Below, in pieces: positions 9,086-15,949 of a stretch of 64,000 bases of DNA. The first letter of the stretch is position 1, and each line of letters starts with the position of its first letter. A program made the position numbers and the translations under genes. Origin of the DNA: Alphaproteobacteria bacterium. Lineage in GTDB: Bacteria; Pseudomonadota; Alphaproteobacteria; Caulobacterales; Maricaulaceae. The stretch is from contig JANSXV010000001.1 in assembly GCA_024742735.1 (NCBI GenBank), positions 744,001-808,000 of the forward strand. The letters are read 5' to 3'. Under the pieces are notes generated by a model that was not told the origin of the DNA, made no database searches, and saw nothing but the letters and a program-made list of their open reading frames with translations.

Positions 9086-10351
9086 CTATTCGCTTTCACG
9101 GATGATTTCGGCGCCGCAGGCGGAGAGCTTTTCCTCCAGGCGCTCGAATCCCCGGTCCAGATGGTAGATTCGGTTCACGATCGTATCACCTTCAGCCGCG
9201 AGCCCGGCGATGACAAGGCTGACCGATGCACGCAGGTCCGTGGCCATCACAGGCGCGCCTTTCAGCGTCGCCGGGCCGCGCACCACCGCCTCATTGCCAT
9301 GCACCTGGATCTTCGCGCCCAGGCGTGACAGTTCAGGCACGTGCATGAAGCGGTTCTCGAAAATCGTTTCGCGAATGATGGAGGCGCCCTCGGCGACCGC
9401 CATCAACGCCATGAACTGCGCTTGCAGGTCAGTGGGGAACCCCGGATAGGGCGCGGTGTCGATATCCACGGCCTTCAGCGCGCCGGACCGGCTGACCCGT
9501 ACGCCGTCTCCAGCCGTCTCCACCTTCGCCCCGGCCTTCTCCAGGGCGCGCCACAGCGCGCCGTTATGGCCCGCCTCCGCGCCCGCCAGCGTGACGTCGC
9601 CGCCCGCCACCGCAGCCGCCGCGATGGCGTAGGTGCCCGTCTCGATCCGGTCCGGCGTCACCGTCCAGTCCGCGCCATGGAGACGATCGACGCCCTGGAT
9701 GCGGATGACCGCGTCCCCCGCGCCTTCCACCTGCGCGCCCATGGCGTTCAGGCAGCCGGCGAGATCGGCGATCTCCGGCTCGCGCGCGCAGTTCTCCAGC
9801 ACTGTCTCGCCCTTCGCCAGAACGGCGGCCAGCATGGCGTGCTCGGTCGCACCGACCGACACCATGGGGAAGGTCACGCGCCCGCCCGTCAGGCCGCCGG
9901 ACGGCGCCTTCGCGATGACATAGCCCTCCTCCAGCTCGATCTGCGCGCCGAGCGCCTCCAGCGCCTCCAGGTGCAGATTGACGGGCCGCGCGCCGATGGC
10001 GCAGCCGCCCGGCAGCGAGACTTTCGCCCGGCCCTCGCGCGCCAGCAGCGGGCCGAGCACGTTGAAGCTCGCGCGCATCTTGCGCACCAGATCATAGGGC
10101 GCGAACGGATCGGTGATGGCGGCGGCGTGGATCGACAGCTTCGCCCCGTCCTGCTCCTCCACCCCAGCGCCCAGATGAGCAAGCAGCTGGCCCAGAAAGC
10201 GGGTATCGGCCAGGCGCGGCATGCGCGACAGGACCAGCGCCCCCTCGGTGAGAAGGCTCGCGGCCATCAGCTTCAGCGCGGAGTTCTTGGCGCCGGAAAT
10301 CTCGATGCGTCCGGTCAGCGGACGCCCGCCGCGAATACGAATTCGATCCAT
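9086..10351 (-). CDS. murA: UDP-N-acetylglucosamine 1-carboxyvinyltransferase MurA
   Basis: First committed step of peptidoglycan synthesis: transfers enolpyruvate from PEP to UDP-GlcNAc. The 421 residues match family length and show the two-lobed EPSP-synthase fold pattern, starting [28 protein letters not shown] (here given in part). The catalytic, fosfomycin-reactive Cys lies in [13 protein letters not shown] around residue 117. AAGAGG lies 5 nt before the ATG. It heads the minus-strand run toward DUF2948 and UPF0262. Confidence 0.98.
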   Translation of the reverse strand: MDRIRIRGGRPLTGRIEISGAKNSALKLMAASLLTEGALVLSRMPRLADTRFLGQLLAHLGAGVEEQDGAKLSIHAAAITDPFAPYDLVRKMRASFNVLGPLLAREGRAKVSLPGGCAIGARPVNLHLEALEALGAQIELEEGYVIAKAPSGGLTGGRVTFPMVSVGATEHAMLAAVLAKGETVLENCAREPEIADLAGCLNAMGAQVEGAGDAVIRIQGVDRLHGADWTVTPDRIETGTYAIAAAAVAGGDVTLAGAEAGHNGALWRALEKAGAKVETAGDGVRVSRSGALKAVDIDTAPYPGFPTDLQAQFMALMAVAEGASIIRETIFENRFMHVPELSRLGAKIQVHGNEAVVRGPATLKGAPVMATDLRASVSLVIAGLAAEGDTIVNRIYHLDRGFERLEEKLSACGAEIIRESE

Positions 10352-10418
10352 GAAGGCCTCTTGGTGGAATTGTGACGGCGCCGCCCCCTCGTCCTGATGA
10401 CGGGCCCATCGGGCGAAA

Positions 10419-10574
10419 TCAGGGCGAGTGCGGACCGGCGTCGGGTTTTTTCTGAGGGTCCTTCGCAGGCTTCTTGCGCCGGCGCAGATTGGCGCGCAAG
10501 GCCTCGGCCAGACGCTGTTCGCGCGCGCTGGGGGGCTGTTTGGGCGCTGAGGGCTTGGCGTCGCGGTCGCTCAT
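10419..10574 (-). CDS. Small basic hypothetical protein upstream of murA
   Basis: A 51-residue, strongly charged protein ([20 protein letters not shown], then [19 protein letters not shown]). Short proteins of this composition occur at the same place beside murA in related alphaproteobacteria, which supports it being real. No domain is recognised. The longer open frame to 10742 runs through the tRNA gene on the other strand and was cut back to the internal ATG. Confidence 0.55.
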   Translation of the reverse strand: MSDRDAKPSAPKQPPSAREQRLAEALRANLRRRKKPAKDPQKKPDAGPHSP

Positions 10575-10685
10575 GACCCTCGAATGGCGCCGCCTGCAAA
10601 ACGCGTCAAGCCCGGCCTTGGCGCGCCCGCGATGATGGGGTATACGCCCCGCTCCGATGAAGCCGGTCGCCCGGCCCGCCATCGC

Positions 10686-10760
10686 GCCGCCATAGCTCAG
10701 GGGTAGAGCGTTCCCTTGGTAAGGGAGAGGTCCACAGTTCAAATCTGTGTGGCGGCACCA
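10686..10760 (+). tRNA. tRNA-Thr(GGT)
   Basis: Cloverleaf: acceptor GCCGCCA pairs with TGGCGGC; D-arm GCTC...GAGC; anticodon stem TTCCC/GGGAG with loop TTGGTAA giving anticodon GGT; T-arm with GTTCAAATC; CCA encoded. Its 3' portion, 10706-10762, is duplicated exactly at 18585-18641, so the gene is the attachment site of the adjacent integrative element and was kept intact by the insertion. Confidence 0.97.
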
Positions 10761-10762
10761 TT
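10706..10762 (+). repeat. attL: 57-bp direct repeat within tRNA-Thr
   Basis: Begins GAGCGTTCCCTTGGTAAGGG and ends GGCGGCACCATT. It covers the anticodon arm, T-arm and acceptor 3' strand of tRNA-Thr plus 2 bp, and is identical at every position to 18585-18641. Bases flanking the repeat differ between the copies on both sides, which fixes the limits. Confidence 0.97.
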
Positions 10763-10839
10763 ACTTACCCAGCAAAAACAATAGTATATGCGCTTGTCTC
10801 AATCCGCAGACGGACGGTTTTTGGCCCCAGTACTGCCGC

Positions 10840-10859
10840 TGTCCCAAGTATGTCCCAAG
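10840..10859 (+). repeat. Left integrase arm-type sites
   Basis: Two direct copies of TGTCCCAAG at 10840-10848 and 10851-10859, spaced 11 bp, with a related inverted copy (CTTGGGGACA) at 10894-10903. The same octamer GTCCCAAG recurs with identical 11-bp spacing next to attR. Position just inside attL and one-turn spacing fit arm-type binding sites of the integrase or excisionase (inference). Confidence 0.65.
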
Positions 10860-10927
10860 CGTGATCGAACTTCCCAACGGGCCTCAGGACACACTTGGGG
10901 ACAGCCGATGAGGCCTCAAAGTCTGCT

Positions 10928-11176
10928 TTAAGCAGCAGCAGTTTCAGCCGCAAGACGTGCTTCAGTCCCGCTCTTGAATGCCTGCGAGCGAGCCCAAGTG
11001 TCCACCTCGGAGAGCTTGAAGGCGATCCGACGCCCGATGTTGTAGCAGGGGAATGGCACCTCTCCGCGCTCTCTCCACTTCCGCAGGGTAGACGGCTTCA
11101 GACCGAGAAACTCAGCAGCATCGTTCAGGGAGACATAGGGTTCAGGTTGGGTGGTTTGGTTGTGGTTCGTGGTCAT
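10928..11176 (-). CDS. Helix-turn-helix excisionase/AlpA-like DNA-binding protein
   Basis: An 82-residue protein with a MerR/excisionase-type winged helix: YVSLNDAAEFLGLKPSTLRK followed by WRERGEVPFPCYNIGRRIAF, a pattern of the HTH_17 family in which one finds phage excisionases and AlpA regulators. CAGGAACC precedes the ATG. It is the gene closest to attL and the last of the leftward row, an expected place for a directionality factor; a transcriptional regulator role is equally possible. Confidence 0.75.
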   Translation of the reverse strand: MTTNHNQTTQPEPYVSLNDAAEFLGLKPSTLRKWRERGEVPFPCYNIGRRIAFKLSEVDTWARSQAFKSGTEARLAAETAAA

Positions 11177-11205
11177 GGTTCCTGTTCAGCGGTAGACGCG
11201 GCCTC

Positions 11206-11222
11206 CCGCAGGCTCATGAGCC
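11206..11222. repeat. 17-bp repeat with 12-bp palindrome, copy 1
   Basis: CCGCAGGCTCATGAGCC, ending in the perfect palindrome GGCTCATGAGCC. An identical 17-bp copy is at 11949-11965. This one lies about 30 bp upstream of the start of the HTH gene, so an operator for that protein is conceivable (inference). Confidence 0.6.
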
Positions 11223-11380
11223 GAGGACTAGCCCCGGCTCCCTCCCCCCTCGGCTTCCTTCAGAAACTCAGGGAGGGGGTACGGGGGGAAGCGCGCTTCG
11301 ATATAGATGATTTCGGGCTCTCAGATTTTTGGGCCGAAATCTCGACCCCACCAGAGAGGCTTGGGGTTGCCTTGAGCGGC

Positions 11381-11460
11381 GGTTTAGGCGGGGGCTAATG
11401 GCCGTCTCGGTGTGTCCATAGGCCAACCTACCGGAGCCGCTCGGATGCTCATTGGCCCCG
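11381..11460. repeat. Element-specific palindromic repeat, copy A
   Basis: About 80 bp running from TTTAGGCGGGGGCTAATGGC to CTCATTGGCCCC; outer arms are inverted repeats. It fills much of the 11177-11500 gene-free stretch, which also holds an imperfect hairpin at 11309-11341 (GATTTCGGG / GCCGAAATC). Copies A and D share CAACCTACC(G/A)GAGCC in the centre. Confidence 0.75.
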
Positions 11461-11500
11461 GAGGGCTTTGCCCGAGGACAGGCCTAGGCCCCAAAGCGAT

Positions 11501-11854
11501 CTACTCATACGAAGGCCCGGAGGCTTCCATCGGGACGCCATGGAGAAACTCCGCAGGAAACACGCGGTAGGTCTCATGGCGCTGATAGTGAGCTTCAACG
11601 CCTTCGAGGTAGGTCCGGCGCTCGGCTTGGAGCCGGGGTACGGCCTCAGCCGTCAGCCGCTCCATTTTCGACTTGCGCTCAAGCCTGAGAGCCTCAAGGG
11701 CGTTGGCCTTGCGCTCGGCCCGGCGTTGTCTGGCGTAGGCGTTCTGACACTCCTTGCAGCGGGTCAGGCGTCCGCCTTTGGAGCGTTTCACGAAGGCCTC
11801 GTAGGGCTTGGTCTCACCGCAGTCTCGGCAGACTTGGGTTTCAGGCTCTTTCAT
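11501..11854 (-). CDS. Zinc-finger protein of the phage endonuclease VII-like type
   Basis: A 117-residue protein with an N-terminal four-cysteine finger, CRDCGETKPYEAFVKR then CKECQNAYARQRRAERK. This finger is common at the N-terminus of phage HNH / recombination endonuclease VII-like proteins. The remainder is a charged helix and a short tail without an HNH motif, so nuclease activity is not supported. GAGGG lies upstream of the ATG. Palindromic repeat B separates it from the preceding gene. Likely a nucleic-acid-binding accessory of the element. Confidence 0.6.
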   Translation of the reverse strand: MKEPETQVCRDCGETKPYEAFVKRSKGGRLTRCKECQNAYARQRRAERKANALEALRLERKSKMERLTAEAVPRLQAERRTYLEGVEAHYQRHETYRVFPAEFLHGVPMEASGPSYE

Positions 11855-11871
11855 GGATGGCCCTCACGTTC

Positions 11872-11950
11872 GTTTTAGGCGGGGGCCATTGGCCGTCTAG
11901 GGGTATCCGAAGGGTAGACCACCAGAGACAGTGAGACGGTCATTGGCCCC
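11872..11950. repeat. Element-specific palindromic repeat, copy B
   Basis: Begins GTTTTAGGCGGGGGCCATTG and ends GGTCATTGGCCCC. Its centre contains TCCGAAGGGTAGACCA, shared exactly with copy C. It lies in the gap between two leftward genes, partly within the leader of the zinc-finger gene. Confidence 0.75.
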
Positions 11951-11965
11951 GCAGGCTCATGAGCC
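11949..11965. repeat. 17-bp repeat with 12-bp palindrome, copy 2
   Basis: Exact second copy of CCGCAGGCTCATGAGCC, abutting the end of palindromic repeat B and lying upstream of the zinc-finger gene. Confidence 0.6.
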
Positions 11966-11983
11966 ATTGGCTCCGCGCATTCA

Positions 11984-12193
11984 CTACGCCTCAGGCTTGG
12001 GCTTCTGTGGGATCATCCGAGAGGCCGTCTCTTCGATCCATCGGCCAAGGTCTCTGAGGGTCTCAGGCGTGGTCGTGGCGAGCGGGTCCACGTCGATTTG
12101 GACCTTCCCCGGCTCTCCGGCGCGGGCCCTCAGGGTGACGGCCTTGGACGGAGAGACGAGGAAGTGAACGGGGAAGCGGGCGGTCTTGGGCAT
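11984..12193 (-). CDS. Small hypothetical protein of the element
   Basis: 69 residues, no recognised domain. An N-terminal beta-rich part (FPVHFLVSPSKAVTLRARA) is followed by a helix (ETLRDLGRWIEETASRM) and a basic proline tail. It starts 20 nt after the stop of the preceding gene with AAGGA a little far upstream. Position in the compact leftward row supports it being expressed; function unknown. Confidence 0.6.
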   Translation of the reverse strand: MPKTARFPVHFLVSPSKAVTLRARAGEPGKVQIDVDPLATTTPETLRDLGRWIEETASRMIPQKPKPEA

Positions 12194-12213
12194 GGCGTGT
12201 TCAATCCTTCGGG

Positions 12214-12504
12214 TCAGCCGTTGATTTCCTCAATGCGGTCGCAGAGCCCAACGGCTCGGCGCGTCATGAGGTCTGCAATCGACGGCAGGGGCGTGGCGTT
12301 GAGCTTGAGGTCCTCGCGCCATGCGAGTTGACGCAGGCACTTCAGAACACCGTGGAAGCCCTCGCGGGTGAACTTGAGGTTCTCATAGCGGGGCTTGCCG
12401 TTCTTCCGGGTCCCCTTGCGCTTGGACACGATGAGCTGAAGGGGATCGCAGCGCAGCGCGAGGTCCTCATTGAGGTCCATGAGGAAGCGGTCTTCGGTCT
12501 TCAT
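12214..12504 (-). CDS. Hypothetical protein of the element
   Basis: 96 residues, mixed charged, with a basic patch (SKRKGTRKNGKPRYENLKF) that may bind nucleic acid. No family recognised. A near-perfect AGGAGG lies 7 nt before its ATG and only 11 nt separate it from the upstream gene, so the two are almost certainly co-transcribed. Confidence 0.68.
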   Translation of the reverse strand: MKTEDRFLMDLNEDLALRCDPLQLIVSKRKGTRKNGKPRYENLKFTREGFHGVLKCLRQLAWREDLKLNATPLPSIADLMTRRAVGLCDRIEEING

Positions 12505-12515
12505 CGCCGGACCTC

Positions 12516-13418
12516 CTAGCGCCGCTTGGCGTAGTTGATGACCGCAGCCGGAACCCAGTCCGGGAGGGTCGCCGGTTGGGCCGGGGAGGTCAGGAAGCCG
12601 ATCAGGAAGCGTAGGGCGGACGTGGCCTCAGTTGGCAGCTTGGAAGCGAGAGCCTCAGCGGCCTTCCACTGGGAAGCCGTCAGGTCCCGGTCGAGGGACT
12701 TCAGGGCCGTCCGCAGGGCTGCGAGGGCGTTCACCGGGCTTTGATGGTTCGACATCAAGACCCCGTTGGTGTTCGTGCAGAACCAATGGTCTGCGTTGCG
12801 GCTCTTGATCCAGACCGCGAAGCCGCCGCGTTCGATCCGCAGGGCGGTGTCGGGAGAGAGCTTGGCGAGAAGGATGGACGGATAGCCCGCGCCATTCCTA
12901 CCTATGACCTTAGAGCCTGCATCCTCGGAGACATCGCCTTCGATGGACGCCAGCCCGTCGAGGCTTAGCCGGACGCGATTAACGGGGTTGGAGGTCGTGG
13001 TTTCCACCTTCAGCCCATGGACCCGCTTGCGCTCGGCTACGAGGTCAGGGTGTACCCATGCCGGGGGCTCTGAGGTCATGGCCCCGCCCGAGGCGATATT
13101 GTGGACGGCCTGATAGGCCGCAGCGGCCACCGCAGGGACGCCATGGAGGAGAAGGTCTACCTCCCGGTTCCCGGTGAGGCCCAGAGCCTCGGCTTGCTGG
13201 CGGAGCGTGGTTTTGTCGCGCGCGAGGCCATTGGGACAACGCAGAGCCCCCGTGTCGAGAGTCAAGATGCGATAGGCCTGCGGTTCAATACGGATGGCGT
13301 AGGCTTGGCCTGCGTTCTCCACCTCGCAGAGTAGGTATGAGGAACCGCCGTTGGCGAGCGTGGCTTTCAGGGCCGTGAGATTAGACGCGGAGAGTTGTTC
13401 GACGGCGTGAGACATCAT
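12516..13418 (-). CDS. Hypothetical protein, largest unknown of the element
   Basis: 300 residues from the ATG at 13418, chosen because AAAGGA lies 5 nt upstream; the frame upstream to 13613 runs through a hairpin and repeats and is not protein-like. The N-terminal third is rich in short strands (GSSYLLCEVENAGQAYAIRI), the centre carries VETTTSNPVNRVRLSLDGLA, and the C-terminus is helical and basic (ending YAKRR). No signal peptide or membrane segment. I do not recognise the family. It directly follows the scaffold-like gene in transcription order, so a role in capsid redirection or packaging is possible, but nothing in the sequence shows it. Confidence 0.7.
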   Translation of the reverse strand: MMSHAVEQLSASNLTALKATLANGGSSYLLCEVENAGQAYAIRIEPQAYRILTLDTGALRCPNGLARDKTTLRQQAEALGLTGNREVDLLLHGVPAVAAAAYQAVHNIASGGAMTSEPPAWVHPDLVAERKRVHGLKVETTTSNPVNRVRLSLDGLASIEGDVSEDAGSKVIGRNGAGYPSILLAKLSPDTALRIERGGFAVWIKSRNADHWFCTNTNGVLMSNHQSPVNALAALRTALKSLDRDLTASQWKAAEALASKLPTEATSALRFLIGFLTSPAQPATLPDWVPAAVINYAKRR

Positions 13419-13533
13419 CGAGGTCCTTTTGTTGTTGCTGGGATGGGTTGCGGGGCTGAGCTTGTTCTCAGCCTTCGGCTTGCGGGGCTGAGGCCGGTCC
13501 TCTGCTTTCAGCCTGCGGGGCGTGAATGACAAA

Positions 13534-13597
13534 AGAAGCCGAACCCGCGCCTCAGGAGGCCCTAGGGGAGGCTTCCCGGTCGCATGGTTCGGCTTCT
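13534..13597 (-). terminator. Hairpin between scaffold-like gene and next gene
   Basis: Twelve-base perfect inverted repeat AGAAGCCGAACC (13534-13545) / GGTTCGGCTTCT (13586-13597), with a nested GCCTC/GAGGC pair in the loop. On the minus strand the stem is followed by TTTG, giving a plausible intrinsic terminator or attenuator after the scaffold-like gene. The gap also holds two copies of TTGCGGGGCTGAG at 13448 and 13480. Confidence 0.6.
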
Positions 13598-13674
13598 CTC
13601 TCTCTCCGCTCACGCCAGACGGAGAGCTGGTTACGCCTAGGCTTGTCCTCGGCTGAGAGACAGTGGGAACGCGC

Positions 13675-14163
13675 TTAGGCGTCCCAGTCTGTCGCGGCGA
13701 TCCGAGCCTCTACGGTTTCAGCGTAGGTCGGGTCGCTGCGGTATCGCGGGTCTTGAATGGCCGCGATCATGTCGGATTGCGTCTCGAAGGCCGGAGCCTC
13801 AGGGACGGGCTTCATCTCGTGGGCTGAAGCGTTTCCAAAGACCCCTTCGAGCTGAACGCCTATGGACGGAGATGAGGCCGGTTCCATAGGCGCACTCATG
13901 GGCGCGCTCTCTGGCCCTTGGAAGGACCTTCCTTGCGCCTCATAGGCTTGACTGAGGTCGTGAACGAAAGCCTCAAATCGGGAGATGTCCTTGCCGTCGA
14001 GTGCGTCGTTCAAGGCTGCGTCGAAGGCTTCCTTGGAGGCTTGGTCCAAGGTGTTACGTCCGAAGTCTACGAGCGCTCGAAGTCGGTCATAACCGCCGCC
14101 TGCGAGGAGAACGCGGTCTTCGTAGCGCTCCTCCTTCGAGGGCGAATAGTCGATAGGTCGCAT
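13675..14163 (-). CDS. T7 gp9-like capsid scaffold protein fragment
   Basis: 162 residues. The C-terminus, SDMIAAIQDPRYRSD followed by PTYAETVEARIAA, matches what I recall of the extreme C-terminus of T7 gp9 (SEMIKAMSDPRYRTD...YRRQVEQK). The region GGGYDRLRALVDFG...FDAALNDALDGKD parallels the GGRERFDALYNHL...LDNALTNRD segment of gp9. Gp9 is about 307 residues and acts inside the procapsid; this protein corresponds mainly to its second half, the part expected to contact capsid protein. A proline/alanine/serine linker joins the two conserved blocks. It lies alone without portal or capsid genes, downstream of three promoter-like repeats. A capsid-remodelling role, as with satellite scaffold proteins of P4 or PICIs, is an inference. 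Confidence 0.78.
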   Translation of the reverse strand: MRPIDYSPSKEERYEDRVLLAGGGYDRLRALVDFGRNTLDQASKEAFDAALNDALDGKDISRFEAFVHDLSQAYEAQGRSFQGPESAPMSAPMEPASSPSIGVQLEGVFGNASAHEMKPVPEAPAFETQSDMIAAIQDPRYRSDPTYAETVEARIAATDWDA

Positions 14164-14353
14164 GGTCGTCTTTCTGGTCTGGCGTGAGTTTGGCTGAAGC
14201 CCCGGTCTTCGCGGGGAAGGCGGTCGCGAACGAAGAGGCCCCCGCCTGCGTCAACCTTTCGGCAAACGCCAGCGAGGGCCTCTCCATCTCAGCAATAAGG
14301 ACCACCGCTCCCACATCGACCGTAGGGAGCTTCAGGGACGCAGTTCAGGGCGT

Positions 14354-14415
14354 CCCGGTGTTCCCTGAGGAGTGAGCTTTGGACGCCAAGAGGCGCAGCC
14401 TCAGGAAACACCGGG
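14354..14415. repeat. Long inverted repeat in the leader of the scaffold-like gene
   Basis: CCCGGTGTTCCCTGAGG at 14354-14370 pairs with CCTCAGGAAACACCGGG at 14399-14415 (16 of 17), and imperfect pairing extends about 11 bp further out. It falls between the promoter-like repeats and the scaffold-like gene, so a minus-strand transcript would carry a long hairpin. RNase III processing site, attenuator or DNA cruciform are all possible. Confidence 0.7.
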
Positions 14416-14424
14416 AGGTCCTGA

Positions 14425-14518
14425 AGATGTCTTTGAGATTATGACTACGGAGATGTCTTCTTCGTCGTCGAGCTATGGAAGGTCTAAAAGAGAGACTGAA
14501 GGTATCTTTAGATGTCTT
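14425..14518. repeat. Triplicated AGATGTCTT and weak hairpin
   Basis: AGATGTCTT occurs at 14425, 14451 and 14510. Between 14485 and 14535 GAGACTGAA and TTCAGTTTGTCTC can pair; on the minus strand the stem is followed by CTTTTAG, resembling a weak terminator. The whole stretch 14164-14796 contains no convincing gene. Confidence 0.4.
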
Positions 14519-14624
14519 TCAGTTTGTCTCTTGGCCCCCCTTCCCCCCAGAGCAGTGTCTCTGGGTTCGTCTTCGTCATCGTCGATCATGGGTGATCTTG
14601 GAGAGCGCGGCTGAGAGCGATCTT

Positions 14625-14773
14625 TCTCCTATAACACTGGGTTTTGGATCGGCCTTGGTCGGAACCTGTCTCCTGTGTTACAGAGGGTTTTGAAAATCCA
14701 TTTGATTTCAGAGGCTTGGCGGAGGGGCGTTGCCGATTGCGAGCGAACTCGTCCCCTATAACACTGGGTTTTT
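14625..14773 (-). promoter_or_regulatory. Three direct repeats resembling phage-type promoters or iterons
   Basis: On the minus strand: AAAACCCAGTGTTATAGGGGA (14752-14773), AAAACCCTCTGTAACACAGGAGA (14669-14691) given here only as a description of the second variant copy, and AAAACCCAGTGTTATAGGAGA (14625-14645). Copies 1 and 3 agree at 20 of 21 positions; copy 2 diverges in the middle. Copies 1 and 2 are also similar for about 15 bp upstream (AATGG-TTTTCAAAA). The TATAGG(G/A)GA ending recalls T7-type RNA polymerase promoters, and all point toward the scaffold-like gene. Iterons of a replication origin are the other reading. Confidence 0.55.
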
Positions 14774-14796
14774 GAAAGCCATTGTACTTCAATGAC

Positions 14797-15432
14797 TTAC
14801 GGAATCTCCGAGGCTCTACGTCCCAGAGAGGCGTCCATGAACTCAGCAGGCCCCAGCCCCGCAGGCCGAAGCCCGAAGCCCGCTCTCACTGACGTTCGCC
14901 CTACGAGAAGACAAGCCTCGGCCCAGACACGTCCATAGGCGGCGATTTTGGCGGGGCTAATGCGCTTCCGAAGGTGTCCGAAGGGTAGACCAGCGGGGAG
15001 CCTCGGATCGGCGTTGGCCCCTCGGTCTCTCAAGGCGATGAGCTTCATGGCGTGGGAAAGGTCCCGCGCGTCAGGCGTAGGAGGCTTAAGGCTGTTCCTA
15101 AGGGGCTCGCCGGGGGCCTCCTTAGGCTTATTGCCGCATATCTCCTGCCAGCGGTCCCACGACACCGGCCACTCACGGGCCAGCTTCATGAGCTGCCCGA
15201 TGCGGGATCGGGAGATGTCCAGTATACTGGATATTTCCACCTTCAGCGGCTCGAACTCCCCGTGCTTACACGCGGCCTTCAGCTCGATCAGGGCTTCCCC
15301 GGCGTTCTTGTAGTGAACCAGCGCCTCGTCTCGCTTGGCGTCTCCAAGGCGAACCTCGGAGACCACGCGGGAGACCAGCCGGTCGATCTCCCGCACGGTC
15401 GGCAGGTCGTGGCGGTTACGTCGATCCATCAT
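14797..15432 (-). CDS. DUF3102-like DNA-binding protein
   Basis: 211 residues from the ATG at 15432, which overlaps the preceding stop as ATGA. The segment YKNAGEALIELKAACKHGEF and then ISRSRIGQLMKLAREW resembles DUF3102-type proteins: a helix bearing the AGEAL-E-K motif, then an HTH. These are found on plasmids and phages and are thought to act in replication or regulation. The C-terminal ~70 residues are partly encoded by palindromic repeat C and look unlike a conserved domain, suggesting that the repeat extended or replaced the original end. Confidence 0.6.
   Translation of the reverse strand: MMDRRNRHDLPTVREIDRLVSRVVSEVRLGDAKRDEALVHYKNAGEALIELKAACKHGEFEPLKVEISSILDISRSRIGQLMKLAREWPVSWDRWQEICGNKPKEAPGEPLRNSLKPPTPDARDLSHAMKLIALRDRGANADPRLPAGLPFGHLRKRISPAKIAAYGRVWAEACLLVGRTSVRAGFGLRPAGLGPAEFMDASLGRRASEIP
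14944..15021. repeat. Element-specific palindromic repeat, copy C
   Basis: Begins GATTTTGGCGGGGCTAATGC and ends GCGTTGGCCCC; shares TCCGAAGGGTAGACCA with copy B. Unlike the other copies it lies inside a coding frame, the 3' part of the DUF3102-like gene. Confidence 0.7.
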
Positions 15433-15641
15433 GAGCCCTTGCCCTCCCATTGGTCCAAGTCGAGGACAAACGGACCAGCCCGGAGCGTCGTCCCTGTGTG
15501 CTCTCGCTCAACGAAGAAGGCGGGAGAGCCTTTCGGAGCCGGGTCCCAAGCGAGATGGAAACCGCGTCCGTTGCGGGCGAAATGGAGAAGCGTGAAGCCG
15601 TCGAAGGCGGTGAAGCTCAGCGAAGCGGTATGCAGCGTCAT
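15429..15641 (-). CDS. Small hypothetical protein, translationally coupled
   Basis: 70 residues (MTLHTASLSFTAFDGFTLLHF...DLDQWEGKGS), beta-rich, no recognised family. GAGGA lies 4 nt before the ATG and its TGA overlaps the start of the DUF3102-like gene, so translation of the two is coupled. First gene of the leftward row after the divergent promoter region. Confidence 0.62.
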   Translation of the reverse strand: MTLHTASLSFTAFDGFTLLHFARNGRGFHLAWDPAPKGSPAFFVEREHTGTTLRAGPFVLDLDQWEGKGS

Positions 15642-15949
15642 AGTTCCTCTACCGGGTCGTCTTTGTGTGCGTGTCGTGGAGCCTAGAGCGGCTCTGAAAC
15701 TTGGAAATACGAATCCGTCGCGCCGACCTCAAGTGCATGAAGTTAAATTGTTTTATTGATTTTCTTGCCCATTCGTGATACGCAGATATCGAAGCTGAGG
15801 ACTCCAATTCCCATCGCCGCCTTCTGCTGTTCCGGCATTTGCGTTGCAGATCGCGGACATAAAGAAGCCGGGCAGGTTCCCATTGGGGCTGGTTTTGTGA
15901 CGCGGCGTGACGCAGGTTGTACGCGCAAACCAATTCAGGGAATTGAAAC
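15642..15949. promoter_or_regulatory. Divergent intergenic region, AT-rich
   Basis: About 308 bp between the leftward row and the rightward Mrr gene. It contains the most AT-rich tract of the element (around 15736-15780, TTAAATTGTTTTATTGATTT). Promoters for both directions are expected here; I cannot assign -35/-10 boxes with confidence. The small open frames within it are not convincing genes. Confidence 0.45.

Noticed and set aside
13419-13613. N-terminal extension of the 300-residue unknown protein
   Set aside because: It runs through an inverted repeat and short repeats, and the internal ATG has a proper ribosome-binding site.
14087-14314. Small minus-strand frame overlapping the scaffold-like gene
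   Set aside because: No ribosome-binding site, and its C-terminus is Arg-rich shadow sequence opposite a coherent gene.
14625-14773. CRISPR-like array
   Set aside because: Only three copies with unequal spacing (about 45 and 80 bp) and a diverged middle copy; no cas genes.
14586-14792. 68-codon frame with an internally repeated NGF-KPSV peptide
   Set aside because: The peptide repetition follows from the three DNA direct repeats, which are better explained as promoter or iteron sites.
15649-15933. Minus-strand frame in the divergent promoter region
   Set aside because: Low-complexity composition, no start signal, and it covers the region that must carry promoters.
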